A DNA stretch of 5,441 nucleotides. Source: an uncultured Leuconostoc sp. (lineage in GTDB: Bacteria > Bacillota > Bacilli > Lactobacillales > Lactobacillaceae). Shown here piece after piece: positions 1-5,386 of the stretch (the first letter of the stretch is position 1; the number at the start of each line of letters is the position of its first letter). The translations under genes were made by a program, and so were the position numbers. The stretch spans positions 1 through 5,441 of the forward strand of contig USIU01000090.1 in assembly GCA_900554745.1 (NCBI GenBank), in the 5' to 3' direction. Under the pieces are notes generated by a model. That model searched no databases and was not told the origin of the DNA. It saw only the letters and a program-made list of their open reading frames with translations.

Positions 1-1916
1 TAAATGATGGCCACCACAACGCCACCAATTCCGGCACTTAGGAAAGTCGTCAACGTCACGGTCAATTTGGTATCCATCGGGAACACAAAGTTGCTCATCA
101 CAAAGACAATCCCATAGGCAACTGCGGCCATCACGAGCGCACCCATAAACAATTGCCAAAGTTCTTGTCCAAGTGATCCCAATGACACACCGTAGGCCGC
201 ATTCAGATAATTTAACATAAAGGCAATGGCAATGGTCATCCCAATGACACTCGCAATTAATGCTCCCATGCCTTCAAAATACCGAATCATAGGCACTTGC
301 AAGGCAACTTTCACCAGTAACCCATAGGCAAATGCTTTAATGACGATGGACACTTCAGATAACGCTTGTAGAATAAACGCCAGTAACATAAATAAACTAA
401 AGACAATAGCCAAAATAGTTGAATACTGTAATAAGTAGATTCCCTCTTGATTGGACACATCAATTGGATAAAACATCTTATACAACGGTGACGCTATCGC
501 AAACATACCCAAAGCACTTGGCAACATCACAATTGCAAACAACTTAATCACCTGCTTCAATTGCTGCTGAATATCGGCGTGGGTTAAAGTCGCCTTACTA
601 CCCGACAGCATAGGCAATGCCGTTGCCGCAATACTCGTTGAAAATGGCACAATAATCATAATCAACTTATTTGGATTAGCACTAAACAACGCAAAATCTG
701 TCTGTAACTGCGCATTTGTCATGGCAAAGAAATGACTCATCACGTTGAAATAAGTGTATTGATCGACTAATTGGAATAATGTAATCGCTGAGCCGATAAT
801 AATAAAGGGCCAAGATTCTTTTAAAATGTCTAGAATTAATTTTAACGTTGGGGTTTTTACGCGTGGCGCATCATGTGGCATCGGTTGCATGACAATATGA
901 TGATACTTAATCCAGCCCCACCCCAGTACCAACATACTAAAGAGCGCGCCAATGAACGCCGCAAAAGTCGACTGCACAACCACCGCACTCCAATTACCAG
1001 GCGTCGCCTTTAAAATGATCACGGCACTTGCTAACATATAAACAATCCGGGCAATCTGCTCGACAATTTGGGACAAAGCCGACACATTCATTAATTGATA
1101 GCCTTGAAAAATTCCGCGTAGCATCGACATTAACGGAAAAATCGCAACGGCCGGTGCCAAAGAATGCAACACCGGGATAAAATTGGCATCGCCCATGGCT
1201 AACCAAGGTGTCAACACGTAGATAGTCGTTCCAAAAATCATCCCTAAAACGACACCTAGTAGCAATGAATGGCGCGTTAATTGACGTGATTGATGAACAT
1301 CACGCCGGGCATGATATTGTGCCACCAACTTTGAAATGGCTGCTGGTACCCCAAACGTTGCAATGGCTAGGAAAACGGCATAAATGTTATACCCTTGTCC
1401 AAACAAACCATTAGCGCGATTCGAGTCGGCACCAAGGAGTGCCATCCAGGGCACAATATATACCGCCCCCAGAATACGGGAAATGATATTGCCTGCGGAC
1501 AACCAAGCAGAACCTTTGATTAGCGTTGCCTGCGCATCATCATGTGTTGACGTTGACGTACTAGGTTGCGTTTTATTGGCTTTTTGCGCTGTCGCCACCG
1601 TTTTGATGTCATCAGCAAATGGATCTGTTACTTGTGTAGCTTGTAACTGGGGTTTCTTTTGTCGGATGTTTTGCCGGGCCTGCTCATTACGCGCTTGCAT
1701 CGCCGCTAGTTGTTCGGTAGTCGGTTGCGCCGATGTCTGCGCGCGCTTAGGTTGTGGCTGCCGTTTGGTTGCATGATGTGGTTGTTTTTTTTCTTGGAGG
1801 CGTTGCCGGGCTCGGGCGAGAATTTCATCTGCACTTAGTATCTGGCCATCCACATTGATTTTATCAACATGCTTTCCTTGCATCTTTGAATCGCTTGGAC
1901 GCTGTTCATCCGTCAT
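1..1916 (-). CDS. ytgP: MurJ/YtgP-family lipid II flippase (MOP superfamily), C-terminus cut by window edge
   Basis: This is a multi-spanning membrane protein of the polysaccharide-biosynthesis/SpoVB-MurJ group, which flips lipid-linked cell-wall precursors across the cytoplasmic membrane. The visible 638 residues start at an ATG (1914-1916) preceded by AGAGGAGT at good spacing. Residues 1-130 are hydrophilic, rich in Gln, Lys, Arg and Thr, and predicted to be cytoplasmic. From about residue 134 the family core begins: KGSAWLSAGNIISRILGAVY, then LFGQGYNIYAVFLA (171-184), GVPAAISKLVAQY (189-201), and MLRGIFQGYQLMNVSALSQI (265-284) followed by VEQIAR. I count about 14 hydrophobic segments, the last one running into the edge, so probably only a few tens of residues are missing. 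Arg147 in SRILG probably matches the essential cavity arginine of E. coli MurJ (Arg18); this is inference. It lies 74 bp downstream of leuS and is probably co-transcribed. Another lipid-linked sugar substrate is possible, since SpoVB paralogues differ in cargo. Confidence 0.88.
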   Translation of the reverse strand, partial: MTDEQRPSDSKMQGKHVDKINVDGQILSADEILARARQRLQEKKQPHHATKRQPQPKRAQTSAQPTTEQLAAMQARNEQARQNIRQKKPQLQATQVTDPFADDIKTVATAQKANKTQPSTSTSTHDDAQATLIKGSAWLSAGNIISRILGAVYIVPWMALLGADSNRANGLFGQGYNIYAVFLAIATFGVPAAISKLVAQYHARRDVHQSRQLTRHSLLLGVVLGMIFGTTIYVLTPWLAMGDANFIPVLHSLAPAVAIFPLMSMLRGIFQGYQLMNVSALSQIVEQIARIVYMLASAVIILKATPGNWSAVVVQSTFAAFIGALFSMLVLGWGWIKYHHIVMQPMPHDAPRVKTPTLKLILDILKESWPFIIIGSAITLFQLVDQYTYFNVMSHFFAMTNAQLQTDFALFSANPNKLIMIIVPFSTSIAATALPMLSGSKATLTHADIQQQLKQVIKLFAIVMLPSALGMFAIASPLYKMFYPIDVSNQEGIYLLQYSTILAIVFSLFMLLAFILQALSEVSIVIKAFAYGLLVKVALQVPMIRYFEGMGALIASVIGMTIAIAFMLNYLNAAYGVSLGSLGQELWQLFMGALVMAAVAYGIVFVMSNFVFPMDTKLTVTLTTFLSAGIGGVVVAII

Positions 1917-1942
1917 TTGTGTACTCCTCTTGCATTATGTAC

Positions 1943-1962
1943 GCTGGTAACAAGTTACCAGC
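1943..1962. repeat. Perfect 20-bp palindrome between leuS and the flippase gene
   Basis: GCTGGTAAC (1943-1951) and GTTACCAGC (1954-1962) form a perfect 9-bp inverted repeat around AA. In the leuS-flippase transcript it would fold as a hairpin of 7-8 bp with a small loop. On the minus strand it is followed by GTACATAAT, not by a T run, so it does not look like an intrinsic terminator for leuS. It ends about 12 nt upstream of the flippase Shine-Dalgarno. It could be an mRNA processing or stability hairpin, or an operator for a dimeric repressor. The sequence alone does not decide. Confidence 0.6.
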
Positions 1963-1990
1963 ATGTTAAATCATTTTTTTAATTCACATT

Positions 1991-4402
1991 TTAGCCAACG
2001 ACAATGTTGACAAATTTGCCAGGAATAGCGATGACCTTACGGATTGTCTGATCTGCAATAAACTTTTGCACATTATCATCGGCCTTGGCCGCCGCAATCA
2101 TACCATCCTGATCGATATCACGTGCTACTATTGCTTTTCCACGCACTTTACCGTTCACTTGGAAAATAATTTCAACTGTATCTTCAACAAGCTGTGCCGG
2201 ATCATAAGTTGGCCAAGCCACATATGATATCGAAGCTTCTTGTCCCAAACGCACCCAAAGTTCTTCCGAAAGATGTGGGGCAAATGGTGCCAACAATTGT
2301 ACAAAGCCAGTCATGTAATCAAGATACAAAGAATCGGCCTTGTAGGCGTCATTGACAAACACCATCATTTGAGAAATAGCGGTGTTAAAGCGCATATTTT
2401 CAAGATCTTCGGTCACTTTCTTCACAGTTTGGTGATAAATTTTGTCAAGTTCCCCAGAATTAACCGTGGTCACTCGATCACGTAATTGTCCGTCGTCATC
2501 AATCAACAAACGCCAAACACGATCTAACCAACGGCGAGATCCAGTAATGCCTTCTTCAGACCATGGCTTACTTTGTGTCAATGGCCCCATGAACATTTCA
2601 TACACACGGAGTGTATCAGCCCCAAATTCGGCCACGATGTCATCAGGGTTAACCACGTTGCCCTTTGACTTAGACATCTTTTCATGGTTTTCCCCAAGAA
2701 TCATCCCTTGGTTAACCAACTTTTGGAAAGGTTCCTTGGTGGGCACAACGCCAAGATCATACAAGAACTTGTGCCAGAAACGCGCGTACAATAAGTGTAA
2801 CACAGCATGTTCAGCCCCGCCAACGTACAAATCAACATTCATCCAATACTTTAGCTTCTCAGGATCGGCCAATTGCTCTTGGTTACGTGGATCAATATAG
2901 CGTAAGAAGTACCATGATGAACCAGCCCATTGTGGCATTGTGTTCGTTTCGCGACGCCCCTTGACACCGTCTTCACGCGTTACTTCAAGCCAATCCGTTA
3001 GGTTGGCTAATGGCGATTCGCCATTGCCGGAAGGCCGTAATTCAGTGGCGCGTGGCAAAAGCAATGGCAATTCTGCTTCCGGTACAAGACTTGTTGTGCC
3101 GTCTTCCCAATGAATGACGGGGATAGGTTCACCCCAATAACGCTGGCGTGAGAAGACCCAGTCACGCAAACGGAAGTTTGTTTGTGCGTGTCCTGCTTGA
3201 TGGGCTTCCAGCCAAGTAATCATGGTATCAATAGCCGTTGCCTTATCCAATCCATCCAAGAATTCGGAATTGATATGCACACCATCACCTGTATAAGGTG
3301 CTTCGTCAATATTGCCACCAGCAATCACTGGCTTGATGTCTAAGCCAAACTTTTGCGCAAATTCATAATCACGATCATCGTGTGCTGGGACGGCCATGAT
3401 GGCACCAGTCCCATAAGAAGCCAACACGTAATCAGCAATCCAAATTGGCAATTGTTCACCATTGACTGGGTTGATGCCGTAAGCCCCAGTGAAGACACCC
3501 GTCTTATCCTTGTTCAAATCCGTCCGTTCAAGATCTGATTTTGCGGCAATCGCTGCGCGATAGTCAGCCACTGCTTGCGCTTGTTCTGGTGAAACAATTT
3601 GATCAACCAATGGATGTTCAGGAGCCAACACCATATAACTTGCCCCAAAGAGCGTGTCGGGACGTGTGGTATACACTTCAATCTTGGCGTCCGTATTGGC
3701 TACGTCAAAGAAGACAGCTGCCCCCTTTGAGCGACCAATCCAATTGCGTTGTTGTTCTTTAATCGCTTCTGGCCAATCCAAGTCTTCCAAATCGTCAACT
3801 AAGCGATCAGCATACGCCGTAATCTTCAAGACCCATTGACGCAAGGCTTTACGTTCTACTGGATTACCAGAACGTTCTGACTTCCCATCAATGACTTCTT
3901 CGTTAGCCAACACAACACGGTCAATTGGATCCCAGTTGACCATCATGTTTGATTCATAGGCTAAGCCCTTTTCGTACAACTTTTCAAAAATCCATTGCGT
4001 CCACTTATAATAGTCGGGATCCGTGGTGTTAATTTCACGGTTCCAATCATAAGACAAGCCTAAAGCCTTGATTTGTTCACGGAAATGATCAATGTTTTCA
4101 CTGGTAAAATCCGCTGGGTTATGTCCAGTTTTCATGGCATACTGTTCCGCAGGCAAACCAAACGCATCCCAACCCATTGGGTGCAAAACGTTATAGCCGT
4201 TGGCACGCTTAAAGCGGCTCATAATATCCGTAGCCGTATACCCTTCAGGATGTCCTACATGTAAGCCTTGACCGGATGGATAAGGGAACATATCCATGGC
4301 ATAATACTTGGGCTTGCTGGTATCATCTGTGGTCGCAAAAGTTTGCTGTTCATCCCAAAACTTTTGCCACTTTTGTTCGATTTGTTGGTGTTCGTATGGC
4401 AT
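1991..4402 (-). CDS. leuS: Leucyl-tRNA synthetase (LeuRS)
   Basis: This class Ia aminoacyl-tRNA synthetase charges tRNA-Leu with leucine in the cytoplasm. The 803-residue length is normal for Firmicutes. The catalytic signatures are intact: HVGH (48-51, the HIGH motif) within YPSGQGLHVGHPEGYTATD, and KMSKS (575-579). The CP1 editing domain has its Thr-rich TTRPDT (245-250) and the GTGAIMAVPAHDDRD segment (331-345), ending in the conserved editing aspartate, so proofreading of mischarged tRNA should work. The zinc-ribbon region lacks cysteines (GKSERSGNPVERK, 173-185), as in other Bacillota. The C-terminal domain ends with VNGKVRGKA (749-757) and RKVIAIPGKFVNIVV. The ATG at 4402 is required, because an in-frame TAA lies at 4409-4411 and family members start with a similar MxYxHxxIExKWQ sequence. 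This start has no Shine-Dalgarno directly in front; the strong one is 40 nt upstream beyond a hairpin. Expression is governed by a leader T-box. Confidence 0.98.
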   Translation of the reverse strand: MPYEHQQIEQKWQKFWDEQQTFATTDDTSKPKYYAMDMFPYPSGQGLHVGHPEGYTATDIMSRFKRANGYNVLHPMGWDAFGLPAEQYAMKTGHNPADFTSENIDHFREQIKALGLSYDWNREINTTDPDYYKWTQWIFEKLYEKGLAYESNMMVNWDPIDRVVLANEEVIDGKSERSGNPVERKALRQWVLKITAYADRLVDDLEDLDWPEAIKEQQRNWIGRSKGAAVFFDVANTDAKIEVYTTRPDTLFGASYMVLAPEHPLVDQIVSPEQAQAVADYRAAIAAKSDLERTDLNKDKTGVFTGAYGINPVNGEQLPIWIADYVLASYGTGAIMAVPAHDDRDYEFAQKFGLDIKPVIAGGNIDEAPYTGDGVHINSEFLDGLDKATAIDTMITWLEAHQAGHAQTNFRLRDWVFSRQRYWGEPIPVIHWEDGTTSLVPEAELPLLLPRATELRPSGNGESPLANLTDWLEVTREDGVKGRRETNTMPQWAGSSWYFLRYIDPRNQEQLADPEKLKYWMNVDLYVGGAEHAVLHLLYARFWHKFLYDLGVVPTKEPFQKLVNQGMILGENHEKMSKSKGNVVNPDDIVAEFGADTLRVYEMFMGPLTQSKPWSEEGITGSRRWLDRVWRLLIDDDGQLRDRVTTVNSGELDKIYHQTVKKVTEDLENMRFNTAISQMMVFVNDAYKADSLYLDYMTGFVQLLAPFAPHLSEELWVRLGQEASISYVAWPTYDPAQLVEDTVEIIFQVNGKVRGKAIVARDIDQDGMIAAAKADDNVQKFIADQTIRKVIAIPGKFVNIVVG

Positions 4403-4413
4403 GCTATGTTACT

Positions 4414-4439
4414 GTGACAGGCCTTTAACGGCCCATCAC
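4414..4439 (-). promoter_or_regulatory. 10-bp RNA hairpin between Shine-Dalgarno and leuS start
   Basis: Read on the minus strand, GTGATGGGCC (4439-4430) pairs with GGCCTGTCAC (4423-4414) around the loop GTTAAA. Eight pairs are Watson-Crick and two are G-U. The hairpin begins 3 nt after AGGAGG and ends 11 nt before the leuS ATG. When folded it would shorten the effective distance between the Shine-Dalgarno and the leuS start and would bury the ATG of the mini-ORF. The pairing is visible in the sequence; the regulatory role is inference. Confidence 0.6.
4425..4436 (-). other. Three-codon mini-ORF (Met-Gly-Arg-stop) in leuS leader
   Basis: ATG GGC CGT TAA follows a strong AGGAGG with exactly 6 nt spacing (AACGTG), which is better placed than anything in front of leuS itself. 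The stop is 22 nt before the leuS ATG and the two frames differ. The mini-ORF lies inside the 4414-4439 hairpin. It may be translated with reinitiation at leuS, or may be silent when the hairpin folds. It contains no leucine codon, so classical leucine attenuation through this peptide is not supported. Confidence 0.45.
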
Positions 4440-4442
4440 GTT

Positions 4443-4448
4443 CCTCCT
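4443..4448 (-). promoter_or_regulatory. Strong Shine-Dalgarno AGGAGG upstream of leuS
   Basis: On the minus strand TCAGGAGGAACGTG carries a full AGGAGG. It is 40 nt from the leuS ATG at 4402, far beyond normal spacing, but 6 nt from the ATG of the mini-ORF at 4436. It is the only good ribosome-binding sequence between the T-box terminator and leuS, so it presumably serves leuS either through the intervening hairpin or through reinitiation. Confidence 0.75.
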
Positions 4449-4473
4449 GAAAAAATTTAATCACATTTAGGCT

Positions 4474-4516
4474 AAAAAACGCCCTATGTCACACTAAAAA
4501 GTATGACATAGGGCGT
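4474..4516 (-). terminator. Intrinsic terminator of the leuS T-box
   Basis: On the minus strand ACGCCCTATGTCATAC (4516-4501) pairs with GTGTGACATAGGGCGT (4494-4479) over 16 bp with one G-U pair. The loop is TTTTTA, and the 3' arm runs into six T (4479-4474). The 5' arm shares CGCCCTATGT with the antiterminator, so the two folds are mutually exclusive. It stops transcription before leuS when tRNA-Leu is charged. Confidence 0.95.
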
Positions 4517-4538
4517 TTTAACGCGGTACCACCTATGT
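4506..4538 (-). promoter_or_regulatory. T-box antiterminator with UGGU tRNA-binding bulge
   Basis: On the minus strand ACATAGG (4538-4532) pairs with CCTATGT (4512-4506). Above it is the 7-nt bulge TGGTACC (4531-4525), then GCG (4524-4522) and CGC (4515-4513) closing the loop TTAAAA. AGGTGGTACCGCG (4534-4522) is the T-box consensus. The bulge UGGU is complementary to an acceptor end ACCA, which matches the A discriminator base expected for tRNA-Leu. Binding of uncharged tRNA stabilises this fold over the terminator. Confidence 0.95.
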
Positions 4539-4619
4539 TCACGTATTGCTACGCCTCAAAAGTCTTAACGCGACGCCACGTCAAAAGCTACTGTTAGTTC
4601 ACTCTCAATTGCTTTAACC

Positions 4620-4622
4620 GAG
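4620..4622 (-). promoter_or_regulatory. T-box specifier codon CUC (leucine)
   Basis: CTC on the minus strand immediately follows the conserved GAA of the specifier loop, opposite AGTA across the CACAT/ATGTG helix. It would read the GAG anticodon of a tRNA-Leu isoacceptor, which agrees with the downstream leuS. The reading depends on the loop-E alignment, which fits well. Confidence 0.9.
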
Positions 4623-4707
4623 TTCCACATGTTGCTTGGTAGACTTGCATCCCCGTCTACTTTCTGAATGCCACGCGATGTGTACTAATGCTAAATATAA
4701 TGCTCTA

Positions 4708-4736
4708 ATTATATCACGTTTTCTGTAAATCAGGTA
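4708..4736 (-). promoter_or_regulatory. leuS: leuS promoter (extended -10)
   Basis: On the minus strand TGATATAAT gives a consensus -10 TATAAT (4713-4708) with a TGn extension (4716-4714). The -35 position at 17-bp spacing is TACCTG (4736-4731), a poor match, so the extended -10 probably does most of the work. Transcription would start near A4701, a few bases before the first T-box helix, which is the expected arrangement. Confidence 0.75.
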
Positions 4737-4740
4737 TACT
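4735..4740 (+). promoter_or_regulatory. Candidate -10 element for the PAP2 gene
   Basis: TATACT lies 7 nt before the ATG at 4748, so transcription would start at or next to the first base of the start codon and give a leaderless mRNA. A second TATACT abuts the ATG (4742-4747). No good -35 is visible at 16-18 bp upstream (around 4711-4718). Another plus-strand hexamer, TATAAT at 4696-4701, could instead give a leader of about 40 nt. The site overlaps the -35 region of the opposing leuS promoter. Confidence 0.4.
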
Positions 4741-4747
4741 ATATACT

Positions 4748-5386
4748 ATGCTTAAGAAACAAAATTTTGACTTATTTTTAACGATTTTTGCCGCATTACT
4801 CTTTATGGTGCTACTCTTTGGTGTCCTAACGAAGGCGCCTTGGTTAGCCCAACTCAATCACTTTGGCCAACGCGTGATCCAACAGCGTACCCCATTATTA
4901 ACAACGCTGTTTATGACCATCACCCAACTAGGCAGTATCGTGGTGACGGCTAGTCTGACCACAGTGATTACGGTGATATTATTCGTCAAGCATCAATGGC
5001 GCTGGGCCAGCTTTATAGCAACCAATGTGGCTGTTTTTGCTGGCCTGGGCACGACCTTGATTAAAAATTGGGTACAAAATCCACGCCCACAGCCACAACT
5101 CTTGCCTGAAACAGGTTACAGCTTTCCTTCAGGTCACAGTATGGTCGCCGTTTTACTTTACGGTGCGCTCATTCTCATGGTGCAACAGTTTGTCCATACC
5201 CGTTGGTGCCGCTACCTCATGATCACTATTTTGGCGCTCATCATCTGTCTCGTTCCAATCAGTCGTGTCTATCTCAATGTTCATTATCCTAGTGATATTC
5301 TAGCCGGGTTAGCACTCGGTTGGGTATTACTCAGATTATCTTATCACCTATTTATTGGAGAACGGTATGCTACCCACACCCCATAA
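4748..5386 (+). CDS. PAP2-family membrane phosphatase (undecaprenyl-PP or lipid phosphatase)
   Basis: This 212-residue integral membrane enzyme of the PAP2/lipid phosphate phosphatase superfamily has all three catalytic motifs. They are K106-x6-RP (113-114) in KNWVQNPRP, PSGH (127-130), and SR(172-173)-x5-H179-x3-D183 in SRVYLNVHYPSD. His130 and His179 are the expected acid/base and nucleophile. About six hydrophobic segments are visible (near 9-29, 61-80, 84-104, 131-149, 154-171 and 183-203), which is normal for the family. Likely substrates are undecaprenyl pyrophosphate or phosphatidylglycerol phosphate; sequence alone cannot choose. The ATG at 4748 is the first possible start: the frame is open back to a TAA at 4706 but contains no ATG, GTG or TTG. 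No Shine-Dalgarno precedes it, only CAGG 13 nt upstream. The gene diverges from leuS and overlaps the next gene by 20 bp. Confidence 0.93.
   Translation: MLKKQNFDLFLTIFAALLFMVLLFGVLTKAPWLAQLNHFGQRVIQQRTPLLTTLFMTITQLGSIVVTASLTTVITVILFVKHQWRWASFIATNVAVFAGLGTTLIKNWVQNPRPQPQLLPETGYSFPSGHSMVAVLLYGALILMVQQFVHTRWCRYLMITILALIICLVPISRVYLNVHYPSDILAGLALGWVLLRLSYHLFIGERYATHTP
5357..5360 (+). promoter_or_regulatory. Shine-Dalgarno GGAG for the downstream methyltransferase
   Basis: TTGGAG followed by AACGGT gives GGAG with a 6-nt gap to the ATG at 5367. It lies inside the PAP2 coding region and fixes the start of the overlapping gene. Confidence 0.75.

Larger units (their letters stand above)
4474..4701 (-). 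promoter_or_regulatory. tRNA-Leu-responsive T-box leader of leuS
   Basis: This is a complete T-box riboswitch in the leuS 5' leader. Stem I is closed by TTTAGC (4695-4690) with GTTAAA (4618-4613). The specifier loop shows the loop-E signature AGTA (4686-4683) opposite GAA (4625-4623), with the helix CACAT (4682-4678)/ATGTG (4630-4626) above it. The specifier codon CTC (4622-4620) directly follows GAA. The distal hairpin is GTAGAC (4660-4655)/GTCTAC (4644-4639) with loop GGGGATGCAA, preceded by an AG-bulge-like AGAAAG. Stem II and III boundaries are uncertain; a small CGTA-GCAA-TACG hairpin (4553-4542) precedes the antiterminator. Uncharged tRNA-Leu with a GAG anticodon would favour read-through into leuS. 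Confidence 0.95.

Noticed and set aside
1384..1776. 130-codon plus-strand reading frame
   Set aside because: It lies antisense to the flippase N-terminal coding region, has no ribosome-binding site and gives a Cys/Ala-rich, unnatural protein; it is a shadow of the real gene.
1943..1980. Hairpin plus T run (1974-1980) as an intrinsic terminator
   Set aside because: The T run is on the plus strand and separated from the stem by about 11 nt, while the genes here run on the minus strand, where the hairpin is not followed by T.
2240..4264. Several plus-strand open frames of 61-152 codons
   Set aside because: All are antisense to leuS, whose protein is fully conserved across its length; none has a ribosome-binding site or recognisable domain.
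4434..4436. ATG at 4436 as the true leuS start
   Set aside because: It is out of frame with leuS (34 nt offset) and meets a TAA after three codons; leuS itself is blocked upstream by the TAA at 4409-4411.
4255..4464. 69-codon minus-strand frame starting upstream of leuS
   Set aside because: It overlaps the leuS start in another frame, its ATG has no Shine-Dalgarno in front, and it does not resemble a protein family. The AGGAGG lies inside it rather than before it.
4696..4701. Plus-strand TATAAT as the main PAP2 promoter
   Set aside because: The hexamer is perfect but has no -35 match at 16-18 bp and no TG extension, and it lies in the AT-rich start of the leuS transcript. It is kept only as an alternative.
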